A stretch of 64,000 nucleotides of DNA from Novosphingobium taihuense (GTDB lineage Bacteria; Pseudomonadota; Alphaproteobacteria; Sphingomonadales; Sphingomonadaceae), in assembly GCF_007830315.1 (NCBI RefSeq), contig NZ_VLKJ01000012.1:1-64000 (forward strand), read 5' to 3'. The notes below the pieces were generated by a model. The model was not told where the DNA came from. It saw only the letters and a program-made list of their open reading frames with translations, and made no database searches. The position numbers and the translations under genes are program-made. Below are positions 19,841 to 28,627 of the stretch, in pieces (position 1 is the stretch's first letter; the number at the start of each line of letters is the position of its first letter).

Positions 19841-21763
19841 TCAGGCCGCCCGGCCGAAATCGTTGTCTTCCTTGTCGGCGCCGCCCGCCGTCAGATCGAG
19901 CGCGAAACCACTCAGCCTTTCCTTCTGGTGAGCGACAGAGTTCTGCTTGACCGGGCTTGCCTTGGGCCGTGCAGATGGCGTCGGCTTTGCACGGACCGTG
20001 CGCTGTTGCGGGCGCGGGGCTGCCTGCGTGAAGCCGCGCTCCTCCCCGAGCTGGAAGAAGGCGGTGGTGTGCTGCAGTTCCTCGGCGCGCGCAGCGAGGC
20101 CGTCCGATGTGGACGAGATCTGTTCCGAAGCGCTTGCGTTCTGTTGCGTGACCTTGTCGAGCTGCTGGATCGCTTCGTTGATCTGGGCGGCGCCGATGTC
20201 CTGTTCGCGGCAGGCTGCGCTGATCTCGGTCACGAGTTCGGCAGTCCTGCGGATATCGGGCACCAGGCGTCCCAGCATCTCTCCGGCCTCGCTGGCGGCC
20301 TTCACCGTCTCTGCCGAAACCGAGACGATCTCGGCGGCAGCGCTCTGGCTGCGTTCAGCCAGCTTGCGAACCTCGGATGCGACGACGGCGAAGCCCTTGC
20401 CGTGTTCGCCCGCACGAGCGGCTTCTACCGCAGCGTTGAGAGCAAGCAGATCGGTCTGGCGGGCGATTTCCTGGACGATGCTGATCTTCTCGGCGATCGT
20501 GCGCATTGCGGTTACAGCCTTGTCGACCGTGGCGCCCGACAGTTCGGCATCCTTCGACGACTGACGCGCGATCTTCTCGGTCTGTGCGGCGTTGTCGGCG
20601 TTCTGCTTTATGTTCGCAGCCATCTGTTCCATCGACGCCGAGGCTTCCTCGGCAGACGCTGCCTGTTCGGTCGCACCTTGCGAAAGCTGTTGCGAACTGC
20701 TGGCCATCTGCGAACTGCCATCAGCCACTTCGTTAGCGGCAATGCTGACGTTGCGGGCGAAGGTGCGCAGGTTTTCGACCAGTGTGTTGATCGAATCCCG
20801 CATCTTCTGGTGATCGCCGTGGCACTCAAGCTCCACGCGTTCGCCAAGATCGCCGACCGACAGCTTGCTGAGCACGCGGTTGCCTTCCTCGATCGGCAGA
20901 ATCGTCGCATCGAGCATGCCGTTGATGCCACTGATCAGCGTGGCGAAGTCACCCACGAAGCGACGCTCGTTACCTCGTTCGCCAAGCCGACCTGCCGTTG
21001 CAGCCCCGATCAGCATCTGGATTTCCGACGTGATGGCGCGCAGGTTTTCGCGAAGGGTCTCGATGGTCTCGTTGATGAACACCTTCTTGCCGGGCAGGCG
21101 CTCCATCGGCGCGTTGAAGTCGCCCTCGCCAAATGCCTTGATGCAGGCCATGGCCTTCTTCTTAACGGCGATGTGACCGGCCACCATTTCATTGATGCCG
21201 CGGGCGACGACGCCGAAGTCTCCTTCGAATTTGCGATCATCAATCATTACGTCAATGTCGCCGCGATCGTGCTCGGCAGCCATATGACTCATGTCGCTGA
21301 TCAGCCCGACGAGATTGCGGCGCAGCGTCTCTATAGTGTCATTGATGAAAGCCTTCTTGCCGGGCAACTGTTCCAGCGGCGCTTCAAAATTGCCCACGCT
21401 GAATTCGCGAACGACGCTCATCGCCATCTTCTTTACGGCGATGTGTGCATCCACCAGATGGTTGATGTCAGCCGCAATTGTCGCGATCTCGCCGCGGAAG
21501 TTCTCGGGAGGAATGATCACGTCGATGTCGCCACGCGCGTGTTCATCGATCACGCGGCGAAGACTTGTACCGAGGGCGCTGACCGGAGAAAGGGATTTGT
21601 CGAGCAGGCCGTTGATTGCGTCCATCATGCTGGCGGTGCTGGCGTTGCAGTCTGTCGGCTGCAGTCGCGCGCTCAGGTCGCCCTGGGCGATGGCATTCTC
21701 GACCCGTGCGATCTCCTGCTGCAAGTGGGCCGCCGAAACGGCCTTGAATGGGTTGATCATCAT
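19841..21763 (-). CDS. Soluble poly-HAMP-like chemoreceptor
   Basis: Methyl-accepting chemotaxis protein of 640 residues without a signal peptide or membrane segment, hence cytoplasmic. The N-terminal half is built from about 90-residue repeats (HARGDID..., AVKKMAMSV, LPGKKAFINDTIETLR), probably HAMP-like parallel coiled coils. The C-terminal half is the signalling hairpin with tip IVQEIARQTDLLALNAAVEAARAGEHGKGFAVVASEVRKLAERS (read here in parts: tip residues around LLALNAAVEAARAGE). ATG 21763 follows AGGA. A longer open frame to 21916 overlaps cheW and looks spurious. Confidence 0.88.
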   Translation of the reverse strand: MMINPFKAVSAAHLQQEIARVENAIAQGDLSARLQPTDCNASTASMMDAINGLLDKSLSPVSALGTSLRRVIDEHARGDIDVIIPPENFRGEIATIAADINHLVDAHIAVKKMAMSVVREFSVGNFEAPLEQLPGKKAFINDTIETLRRNLVGLISDMSHMAAEHDRGDIDVMIDDRKFEGDFGVVARGINEMVAGHIAVKKKAMACIKAFGEGDFNAPMERLPGKKVFINETIETLRENLRAITSEIQMLIGAATAGRLGERGNERRFVGDFATLISGINGMLDATILPIEEGNRVLSKLSVGDLGERVELECHGDHQKMRDSINTLVENLRTFARNVSIAANEVADGSSQMASSSQQLSQGATEQAASAEEASASMEQMAANIKQNADNAAQTEKIARQSSKDAELSGATVDKAVTAMRTIAEKISIVQEIARQTDLLALNAAVEAARAGEHGKGFAVVASEVRKLAERSQSAAAEIVSVSAETVKAASEAGEMLGRLVPDIRRTAELVTEISAACREQDIGAAQINEAIQQLDKVTQQNASASEQISSTSDGLAARAEELQHTTAFFQLGEERGFTQAAPRPQQRTVRAKPTPSARPKASPVKQNSVAHQKERLSGFALDLTAGGADKEDNDFGRAA

Positions 21764-21839
21764 GTCCTGTTCCCGTCCTTCGTCGTGATCATCGTTTCGC
21801 GGTACCGCGTTCCGTTCAGTGCCGCGTCGATGCAGATGC

Positions 21840-22328
21840 TTATGCGCTGACCAATTGACCGTGATTGCCGACCCCGATGGCATCTTCGGTCGTGAATATG
21901 CGGGCTGCGTCGACAATGACGACGAAGCCAGATTCCCGGCGAACGACGCCGGTTATGTATTCGGAATTCCAGCGGATTCCGATGTCCGGGGCAGGTTCGA
22001 TCTCTGCCTTCTCGAAGCTCGTAACGCTCAGCACCCGGTCTATCACCACGCCCAAAGTGAGAAGGCGGTCAGAGAGGGGCACGTCGAGGATGAGGATGCG
22101 TGTCGCGAGTGTCGGTTCAGCTGCCGGCAAACCCAGTCGCCTGCGCAAATCGACTGTCGGCACGCCTTGCCCGCGCAGGTCGGTCAGGCCGACGAAGTGC
22201 GGGGGGCCGTTGGGCAGGTGCGATGGCGCTGCATAATCGAGGATCTCGCGTACCAGCGTCACCGGGACGGCGAACACCTCGTTGCCAAGGCCGAACTCAA
22301 CGACCTGAAGTTCGCTCGCGCCGCTCAT
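21840..22328 (-). CDS. cheW: Chemotaxis coupling protein CheW (second copy)
   Basis: Links receptors to CheA. 162 residues forming the two beta-barrel subdomains of CheW: LQVVEFGLGNEVFAVPVTLVREIL, PPHFVGLTDLRGQGVPTVDLRRRLGL, and the conserved VIDRVLSVTSF. It is sandwiched between the two receptor genes. Its ATG overlaps the upstream receptor's stop by four bases. Confidence 0.93.
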   Translation of the reverse strand: MSGASELQVVEFGLGNEVFAVPVTLVREILDYAAPSHLPNGPPHFVGLTDLRGQGVPTVDLRRRLGLPAAEPTLATRILILDVPLSDRLLTLGVVIDRVLSVTSFEKAEIEPAPDIGIRWNSEYITGVVRRESGFVVIVDAARIFTTEDAIGVGNHGQLVSA

Positions 22329-24655
22329 GCTGCCCTGCCGAAGTCTGCATCGTCGGCATCGGCACCGCCGTCGGTCAGGTTGAGGGCAAAGCCGTCCAGA
22401 CGTTCCCTTTGTTCGGCAATCGAGTTGCGTGCTGTACCTGATCTGGTTTGCACGGCTTTTGCCGACCGGGCTTTCGCAACGGGCTTGCGAGCCAAGGGTG
22501 CCGAACGCCTGATCGGTGCGCTTTGCCGGATTTCGCCGCCATGGCTGTCGCCGGTGCGGAAGAAGGCGATCGCGCTTTGAAGTTCCTCGGCCTGCGATGC
22601 CAGTTCTTCGGACGTGGACGAGATCTGATCGGACGCGCTGGCATTGATCTGCGTGACCTTGTCGAGCTGCTGGATCGCCTCGTTGATCTGCGATGCGCCA
22701 ATATCCTGTTCGCGGCAGGCCGCGCTGATTTCGGTCACCAGTTCGGCAGTGCGGCGGATGTCTGGTACCAGTCGCGCCAGCATTTCCCCGGCGTCGGTTG
22801 CAACTTTCACGGTGTCTGAGGAAACCGAAACGATTTCCGCAGCAGCGCTCTGGCTGCGTTCGGCCAGCTTTCGCACTTCGGAGGCGACGACGGCGAAACC
22901 CTTGCCGTGTTCACCGGCGCGCGCGGCTTCGACCGCCGCGTTGAGGGCGAGCAGATCGGTCTGGCGGGCGATTTCCTGCACAATGCTGATCTTCTCCGCG
23001 ATCGTGCGCATTGCGGTGACGGCCTTCTCGACAGCCTGACCCGAGATTTCCGCATCCTTGGAGGACTGGCGCGCGATCTTTTCGGTCTGCGCCGCGTTGT
23101 CTGCGTTCTGTTTTATGTTTGCGGCCATCTGCTCCATCGCAGCGGATGCTTCCTCGGCAGAGGCGGCCTGTTCGGTCGCGCCTTGCGATACCTGTTCCGA
23201 GCTCGCCGCAAGCTGGCGGCTGCCTGCCGAGACGTTGTCCACCGCCGAGGCCGTGCTTCCCACGACGCTGCGCAAGCCAGCGATCATAGTGACGAGCGCA
23301 TTACCTAGCTGGTCTTCGTCGGAAAGCGCCCGATGCTCGATGGTCAGATCGCCTTCGGCAATGCGGTCGGCAACGTCTGCCACCTTCTGGAGACTGACGA
23401 CAAGCGCGTTGATGGCGTCGCGCATCCGCTGGTGATCGCCGTGGCATTGAATATCGACAGTTTCCTGCAGATTGCCGATGCTGACGAGGCGCAGCACGCG
23501 GTTTCCTTCTTCGATCGGCAGGATGATGGCATCCAGCATCCCATTGATGCCTGAGACAAGCTTGGCAAAATCGCCCACGAAGCGCGACGCCACGCCACGT
23601 TCCGAAAGCTTGCCGTCTGTTGCAGCCAGAATCAGTCGCTGAATTTCTGCCGTGATCTCGACAAGGTTGGTGCGCAAGGTCTCGATGGTGTCGTTGATGA
23701 AGGCCTTCTTGCCGGGGAACTGCTCGAGCGGTGCATCGAAGTTGCCTTCGCCAAACGCCTTGACGCAGGCCATGGCCTTCTTTTTCACTGCGATGTGGCC
23801 AGCCACCATCTCGTTGATACCGCGAGCGACCACCTGAAAATCGCCCTGGAACTTCATATCATCGATCTGGACGTCGATGTCGCCGCGGTCGTGCTCGGCC
23901 GACATGTGGTTCATCTCGGCGATAAGGCCAGTCAGGTTTGCCCGGAGAGTTTCGATGGTATCGTTGATGAAGGCCTTCTTGCCGGGGAACTGCTCGAGTG
24001 GTGCATCGAAGTTGCCTTCGCCGAACGCTTTCACACAGGCCATGGCCTTCTTCTTGACCGCAATGTGGCCAGCGACCATGTCGTTGATTCCGCGCGCGAC
24101 AACACCGAAATCGCCCGGGAACTTGGCATGGTTGATGACCACGTCGATGTCGCCGCGGTCGTGCTCGGCCGACATGTGGCTCATTTCGCCAAGCAAGCCG
24201 GTGAGATTGCCGCGCAGGGTTTCGATGGTGTCGTTGATGAAGGCCTTCTTCCCAGGCAGTTGCTCCATCGGAGCCGTGAAATTGCCGTGGCTGAACTGGC
24301 GGACGCACTCCATCGCCTGCTTCTTCACGTTGATATGGGCAGCGACGAGATCATTGACCTGCATGGCCATGACGCCGACCTTTCCAGGCAGGGTGCTGGC
24401 TTCGATGATCGCGTCGATGTCGCCGCGCGCGTGCTCGTCTGCCATTCTCGCGATCTGCGTCGAAAGCGCATCTACTGGCGATGCCGCGCGCTCAAGCAGG
24501 CGATTGAAGGCGGCAAGAACCGACCTTGTGGGACCGTTGCCAGTGCCTTCGTCCAACCGGATGGAAAAGTCGCCAGCAGCCAGAGCCTGTTCAACCCGGC
24601 TGACTTCGTCGAGAACCTGTTTTTCGGAAACTCTCGAAAAAACGCTGCTCATCAT
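22325..24655 (-). CDS. Soluble poly-HAMP-like chemoreceptor, longer paralogue
   Basis: Cytoplasmic receptor of 776 residues, paralogous to the 640-residue one at 19841. The N-terminal half has three copies of a 90-residue unit (HDRGDIDV..., GDFGVVARGIN(D/E)MVAGHIAVKKKAMA, GEGNFDAPLEQFPGKKAFIN), plus degenerate outer copies and a canonical HAMP-like segment near LADRIAEGDLTIEH. The C-terminal signalling domain has the tip LLALNAAVEAARAGEHGKGF. There is no membrane anchor, so the signal is intracellular or comes through a partner. Both neighbouring genes overlap it by four bases, so the block is translationally coupled. Confidence 0.9.
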   Translation of the reverse strand: MMSSVFSRVSEKQVLDEVSRVEQALAAGDFSIRLDEGTGNGPTRSVLAAFNRLLERAASPVDALSTQIARMADEHARGDIDAIIEASTLPGKVGVMAMQVNDLVAAHINVKKQAMECVRQFSHGNFTAPMEQLPGKKAFINDTIETLRGNLTGLLGEMSHMSAEHDRGDIDVVINHAKFPGDFGVVARGINDMVAGHIAVKKKAMACVKAFGEGNFDAPLEQFPGKKAFINDTIETLRANLTGLIAEMNHMSAEHDRGDIDVQIDDMKFQGDFQVVARGINEMVAGHIAVKKKAMACVKAFGEGNFDAPLEQFPGKKAFINDTIETLRTNLVEITAEIQRLILAATDGKLSERGVASRFVGDFAKLVSGINGMLDAIILPIEEGNRVLRLVSIGNLQETVDIQCHGDHQRMRDAINALVVSLQKVADVADRIAEGDLTIEHRALSDEDQLGNALVTMIAGLRSVVGSTASAVDNVSAGSRQLAASSEQVSQGATEQAASAEEASAAMEQMAANIKQNADNAAQTEKIARQSSKDAEISGQAVEKAVTAMRTIAEKISIVQEIARQTDLLALNAAVEAARAGEHGKGFAVVASEVRKLAERSQSAAAEIVSVSSDTVKVATDAGEMLARLVPDIRRTAELVTEISAACREQDIGASQINEAIQQLDKVTQINASASDQISSTSEELASQAEELQSAIAFFRTGDSHGGEIRQSAPIRRSAPLARKPVAKARSAKAVQTRSGTARNSIAEQRERLDGFALNLTDGGADADDADFGRAA
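23700..24320 (-). repeat. 270-base direct repeats inside the receptor gene
   Basis: The block containing AGGCCTTCTTGCCGGGGAAC recurs at 23701, 23971 and, with changes, 24241, an exact 270-base spacing that encodes 90 residues. The first two copies are nearly identical over more than 100 bases. Related, more diverged copies lie in the paralogous gene around 21075 and 21350. High identity at DNA level means recent duplication or gene conversion. Confidence 0.85.
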
Positions 24656-25176
24656 GCGGCCTCCGCGAGGGACGTGAAGATTGTGGGAAGATTGGGAATG
24701 ACGATCACGGAGCCGGGCTGACGCACCAGTTCGCGCACGAATTCGCGGCGCCAGCGCATGCCCAGGACAGGCGGTTCGCTGCTGTCGGCGCGATCGAGGA
24801 TGGTAACTTCGTGGACCTTGTCGGATCGGAGGCCGATCTGGAGCGGCTCGCCATCGATCTCGGTTTCGATCACGACGATGCGGTGATCCGGGTGGGCTTC
24901 CTCGGCGGGGTTGCGCGGCATGCCGAAGGCGACTCTCAAGTCGGCAATCGGAATGATCTTGCCGCGAAAGTTGACGACGCTTGCCACGAGATCGGGCGCA
25001 CCCGGAACGGGCGTTTCGGGCAGGAGGTCAAGTATCTCGCGAATGCTCACAGCCTCCACCGCCAGCCTTTCATCGCCGACATCGAACGTCAGCACCTCAA
25101 GCTGGCCGTTGTCGTCCCAAGGCGTGGCACTGCCAGCCGCCAAGTTTTCATCCTGCTGCACGAAGACGCTCCTCAT
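24652..25176 (-). CDS. cheW: Chemotaxis coupling protein CheW (first copy)
   Basis: CheW of about 174 residues with a short N-terminal extension (MRSVFVQQDENLAAGS) before LEVLTFDVGDERLAVEAVSIREIL, VASVVNFRGKIIPIADLRVAFGM and LRSDKVHEVTILD. The proposed ATG 25176 lies 29 bases inside the end of cheA; a GTG at 25161 is an alternative. Its stop overlaps the start of the long receptor. Two CheW copies flanking one receptor suggest each couples to its own receptor. Confidence 0.9.
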   Translation of the reverse strand: MRSVFVQQDENLAAGSATPWDDNGQLEVLTFDVGDERLAVEAVSIREILDLLPETPVPGAPDLVASVVNFRGKIIPIADLRVAFGMPRNPAEEAHPDHRIVVIETEIDGEPLQIGLRSDKVHEVTILDRADSSEPPVLGMRWRREFVRELVRQPGSVIVIPNLPTIFTSLAEAA

Positions 25177-27181
25177 GGCTCTGGCCCAGTGCGACGAGCT
25201 GGACGACATCGAGAATGAGCGCGACCCCGCCATCGCCAAGGATGGTTGCGCCCGAAAAGCTCGGGATCGATCGGTGCAGGCTCGACATCGACTTGATCAC
25301 GGTCTGGTGGCTGCCGATGATCTGGTCGACGACAAGGCCGACGCGCTCACCGCCGGTCGCGATCACCACGATCTTCTGGTACGGATCGGGGCGCGTGCCG
25401 GTCGCAAAGAGTTCGCGCAGCCGCAAGAACGGCACAAGCCTTTCGCGCAGCTGGATCATGCTTCGTCCGCGTGAACGGATGTCCTCCTCAAGGCTCAGTT
25501 CGAGGCATTCCTCAACCGCGGCCAGCGGGATCACGTACTTTCCATTGCCCACCCGCACGAGCAGCCCGTCGATGATTGCGAGCGTCAGCGGAATGCGCAG
25601 CGTGATAACCGATCCCTTTCCGGGCTCGCTGGTCATGTCGATGTTCCCGCGCAGGCCCTCGATGGTGCGCTTGACCACGTCCATGCCGACGCCTCGGCCG
25701 GACAGGTTCGTGATCTGCGAAGCGGTGGAGAATCCTGGCTGGAAGATTAGCTGCAGCAGTTCGCTGTCGCTGAGGACCTGACCGGGTTGAATCAGCCCGT
25801 TGGCCTCGGCCTTGGCGCGCACGCGTTCGCGGCTGATGCCCCGACCATCGTCCTCGATGGTGATAAGAACTTCGCCGCCAGCCTGCTGGGCCGAGAGGCG
25901 AAGGCGTCCGCTGGGGGATTTTCCGGCTGCGATGCGGTCTTCCTCGGTCTCCAGTCCGTGATCGCAGGAGTTGCGGATCAGGTGGACAATGGGGTCTGCG
26001 AGGCGTTCGGAGACGGTCTTGTCGATCTCGGTGCTTTCGCCATCGGTTTCCAATTCGATGGACTTTCCAGTCTCGCGTGCGAGATCGTGCACGAGACGGC
26101 GGAACCGGCCGAACAGCGATGCGATGGGCACCATGCGCAGCACCATCATCGTGTCACGCAGTTCGTTGGCGAGGCGTTCGACTTCTTCGGAGATGGAGCG
26201 CAGGGCGAGTTCGCCGGCAGGGCCCGAAACGCCATTGCTGGTGAGCTGGGCAAGGCGGCTCTGGACGATCACAAGTTCACCGACGCGATCCATAAGCAGG
26301 TCCAGGCGGTCGGCCGGAACGCGCACGCTTTCGCTGGCAGGGCGAGAAAGAGGGCTGCCCCTTGCCTCGGCAACGGGAACGACTTGAGAAGAATTCTTGA
26401 TCGGCAGATCTTCGGAGGCCGGTAGTGCGTCGCCGCTGGTCCCCACGGCTTCGGCCTGATTGCCGATTGCCTCGATCGACAGTTCCATGTCGTCGATCAC
26501 GAAGATGAAGACATCCTCGATTTCTTCGCGAGTTACAGATGCTGGCAGGTCGAGGGCCCATCCCAGATGGCACTGGGTGGGGTCAAGTTCGTCGAGCGGC
26601 GGCACGGCAGAGAGATCGACGGCAAGGTTCGTTCCGCCAAGATCGCGCAGTTCGTCGAGCAGGATCAGGGGGTTGGTCCCGTTGGTCAGCGCATCTGAAG
26701 GCAGCCGGAATGTTACATGCCAGGACTGATGCCCGAGACACGAAGCTGCAGGGCCAACGCGGCTCGCTTCTTCGCCGTCAGACAGTGTGGCAGCGCTTGC
26801 GTGAGCATTTCCGAGCAAGGCGTGAAGGCGGGCCAGAAGATCTTCGCCGACTGCACTTGCGCTTGATCCGTCACGGTCATCGACCAACGTGCGCATGTGA
26901 TCCATCGCCGCCAGAGTGAGCGCGACAAGCTCGGCTGTGGCGGGAATCAGGCCCTTGCGAACACTGTCAAACGTTGTTTCGCAATGATGGGTGAACGCCG
27001 CGAGCGCATCGAACCCGAACATCGCCCCCGATCCCTTGAGCGTGTGCATCCCGCGAAACACCGTGTCGATCAGGGCACGGCTTTCGAGATCGTGACTGAG
27101 ATCAAGCAGCGCCTGTTCGGTAGCGTCTAGCAGTTCGCCTGCTTCGACGCGGAAGGCTGCAATGGGATCTTGCCCGCTCAC
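25148..27181 (-). CDS. cheA: Chemotaxis histidine kinase CheA
   Basis: Central kinase of the array, 677 residues. P1 HPt domain with phosphoacceptor H46 in RGMHTLKGSGAMFGF, then a CheY-binding-like P2 region (about 150-245), a short linker, P3 dimerisation (RLDLLMDRVGELVIVQSRL), P4 ATPase with RNSCDHGLE, DDGRGI and SGRGVGMDVV, and the CheW-like P5 (PLTLAIIDGLLVRVGNGKYVIPL). All kinase motifs are intact. It overlaps cheY upstream by four bases and cheW downstream. Confidence 0.96.
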   Translation of the reverse strand: MSGQDPIAAFRVEAGELLDATEQALLDLSHDLESRALIDTVFRGMHTLKGSGAMFGFDALAAFTHHCETTFDSVRKGLIPATAELVALTLAAMDHMRTLVDDRDGSSASAVGEDLLARLHALLGNAHASAATLSDGEEASRVGPAASCLGHQSWHVTFRLPSDALTNGTNPLILLDELRDLGGTNLAVDLSAVPPLDELDPTQCHLGWALDLPASVTREEIEDVFIFVIDDMELSIEAIGNQAEAVGTSGDALPASEDLPIKNSSQVVPVAEARGSPLSRPASESVRVPADRLDLLMDRVGELVIVQSRLAQLTSNGVSGPAGELALRSISEEVERLANELRDTMMVLRMVPIASLFGRFRRLVHDLARETGKSIELETDGESTEIDKTVSERLADPIVHLIRNSCDHGLETEEDRIAAGKSPSGRLRLSAQQAGGEVLITIEDDGRGISRERVRAKAEANGLIQPGQVLSDSELLQLIFQPGFSTASQITNLSGRGVGMDVVKRTIEGLRGNIDMTSEPGKGSVITLRIPLTLAIIDGLLVRVGNGKYVIPLAAVEECLELSLEEDIRSRGRSMIQLRERLVPFLRLRELFATGTRPDPYQKIVVIATGGERVGLVVDQIIGSHQTVIKSMSSLHRSIPSFSGATILGDGGVALILDVVQLVALGQSHEERLRAAG

Positions 27182-27543
27182 TGGCCCAACACCTTGCGGG
27201 TAACCTTGAGAAGCGATTCGGCGACGAAGGGCTTGACCAGCCAGCCGGTGGCTCCGGCGGCCTTGGCCTGCTGCTTCATTCCCTCATCCGACTCTGTCGT
27301 CAGGAAAATGATTGGCGTGCCGGCCTGAATGGGCAGCTTTCGGATCTCGCGGATCATCTCCAGCCCGTTCATGTTGGGCATGTTGAGGTCGGTGATAATC
27401 ATGTCGAACTTCGTCGATGATGCGCGATCAAGCCCTTCCTTGCCGTCGGCTGCCTCGGATACGGCATGTCCCGCGCCCGAAAGCGCAAGGCGGATCGCCA
27501 TGCGCACGCTCATCGAATCGTCGACGGTGAGGATATTGCTCAT
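27178..27543 (-). CDS. cheY: Single-domain response regulator CheY
   Basis: 121-residue receiver with acidic pocket VDD (residues 7-9), phosphorylation site D52 in DMIITDLNMPNMNG, Thr in FLTTES and Lys in WLVKPFVAES. It receives phosphate from the adjacent CheA. Without flagellar genes in the window, its output (motor, pili or another process) cannot be assigned. Overlaps both neighbours by four bases. Confidence 0.94.
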   Translation of the reverse strand: MSNILTVDDSMSVRMAIRLALSGAGHAVSEAADGKEGLDRASSTKFDMIITDLNMPNMNGLEMIREIRKLPIQAGTPIIFLTTESDEGMKQQAKAAGATGWLVKPFVAESLLKVTRKVLGQ

Positions 27544-27845
27544 TGCCCGGTGGCTCCGGCTATGGAGGGACTGTTCCAGGGAAACCCATCGAGACCGTCA
27601 AATCCGGCGCGATCAATCAATGCTGCCATCGCGGGCTCCGCGGGCTGCAGCAGCGAGACAGATTTGCCATCGCGCTCGGCAAATTTGGCCGTGGCGGCAA
27701 GGACCTGGAGAAAGGTAAGGTCCACGTCAGTCAGCGATGAGCAATCGAGCGTGCTGGCGTCGTCGGTTGCCAGGTTTTCGAGGATTGCGGCACAGACTTG
27801 GCTGATGTTTCCAAGATTGGCCGTTGGACCGACCGACATCGCCAT
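27540..27845 (-). CDS. STAS-domain protein, first gene of chemosensory operon
   Basis: A 101-residue protein with the STAS core: STLDCSSLTDVDLTFLQVLAATAKFAERDGKSVSLLQPAEP. It keeps an Asp/Ser pair near the usual phosphorylation point (SLTDVD), but the classical anti-anti-sigma DSSG motif is altered. It may link the array to another pathway. A GGAG lies before ATG 27845. The 203-base gap to nasT (27846-28048) holds the divergent promoters; I see no clear motif in it. Confidence 0.8.
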   Translation of the reverse strand: MAMSVGPTANLGNISQVCAAILENLATDDASTLDCSSLTDVDLTFLQVLAATAKFAERDGKSVSLLQPAEPAMAALIDRAGFDGLDGFPWNSPSIAGATGQ

Positions 27846-28048
27846 ATCCCATCTCCGTCCTTACGTGGTGACGGGAACTGTTTTTTGCGCAAAGGTCATG
27901 CTTTTTGGTTCTTGGGCTAATAGATAGAATTACTATGGCTTACGGACCGGCGTTGGAGATGATTGTTCTGGACGCCGGGTAGCCGCAGCCAAGGCTTCCG
28001 GAATATTTGCCTTGAAACTCGCAATCTCACCGCGCACTAGGCAGCGCC

Positions 28049-28627
28049 ATGCGCATAGCCATCGTCGATGAGAGTGCCAGTCGCGCGGCGGTGATCCGCG
28101 AGGGTCTGGCCATGCTCGAGGACTGCGAGATTTTCGTGGTCACCGAGCGGCGCGGGCTGGTGGCGCGGATCGGAGAGATTGCGCCGGACATCGTGCTGAT
28201 GGATCTCGGAAATCCCTCACGCGACGTGTTGGAAGAATATTTCGCGGTCAGCCGCGTGCTCGGCCGCCCGATCGCAATGTTCGTGGACGAGAGCGACGAG
28301 GAATCAATCGCGGCCTCGGTGGATGCCGGGGTTTCGTCTTATGTCGTCGATGGCCTTGCGCCACACCGCATCCGTCCGATCCTCGATCTCGCGGTGCGCA
28401 GGTTCAATGCTTTTGCTCGACTGGAGGCCGATCTGGCCGAGGCCAAGGGCAAGCTGGCCGAGCGCGAGGTGGTGGACAAGGCCAAGCGCATCCTGATGGA
28501 CAGCCGGGGCTTTTCCGAACCGCAGGCCTATTCGGAACTGCGCAAGACCGCGATGAACCAGGGCAAGCGCATTGCCGACATTGCCGAGGCGGTCGTCACC
28601 GCGCACCAGTTGATGGGAGGGAAATGA
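28049..28627 (+). CDS. nasT: ANTAR-domain antiterminator NasT
   Basis: RNA-binding regulator of nitrate assimilation, 192 residues. A pseudo-receiver domain (IAPDIVLMDLGNPS, D52) is followed by a coiled-coil and a C-terminal ANTAR domain (AEREVVDKAKRILMDSRGFSEPQAYSELRKTAMNQGKRIADIAEAV in parts), which binds paired hexaloop hairpins to prevent termination. The partner sensor nasS overlaps it by four bases. Its predicted targets are the leaders at 29922 and 35575. Confidence 0.95.
   Translation: MRIAIVDESASRAAVIREGLAMLEDCEIFVVTERRGLVARIGEIAPDIVLMDLGNPSRDVLEEYFAVSRVLGRPIAMFVDESDEESIAASVDAGVSSYVVDGLAPHRIRPILDLAVRRFNAFARLEADLAEAKGKLAEREVVDKAKRILMDSRGFSEPQAYSELRKTAMNQGKRIADIAEAVVTAHQLMGGK

Noticed and set aside
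16230..21850. Long plus-strand frames opposite cheB, the helical protein and the first receptor
   Set aside because: They mirror well-defined minus-strand chemosensory genes and have no domains of their own.
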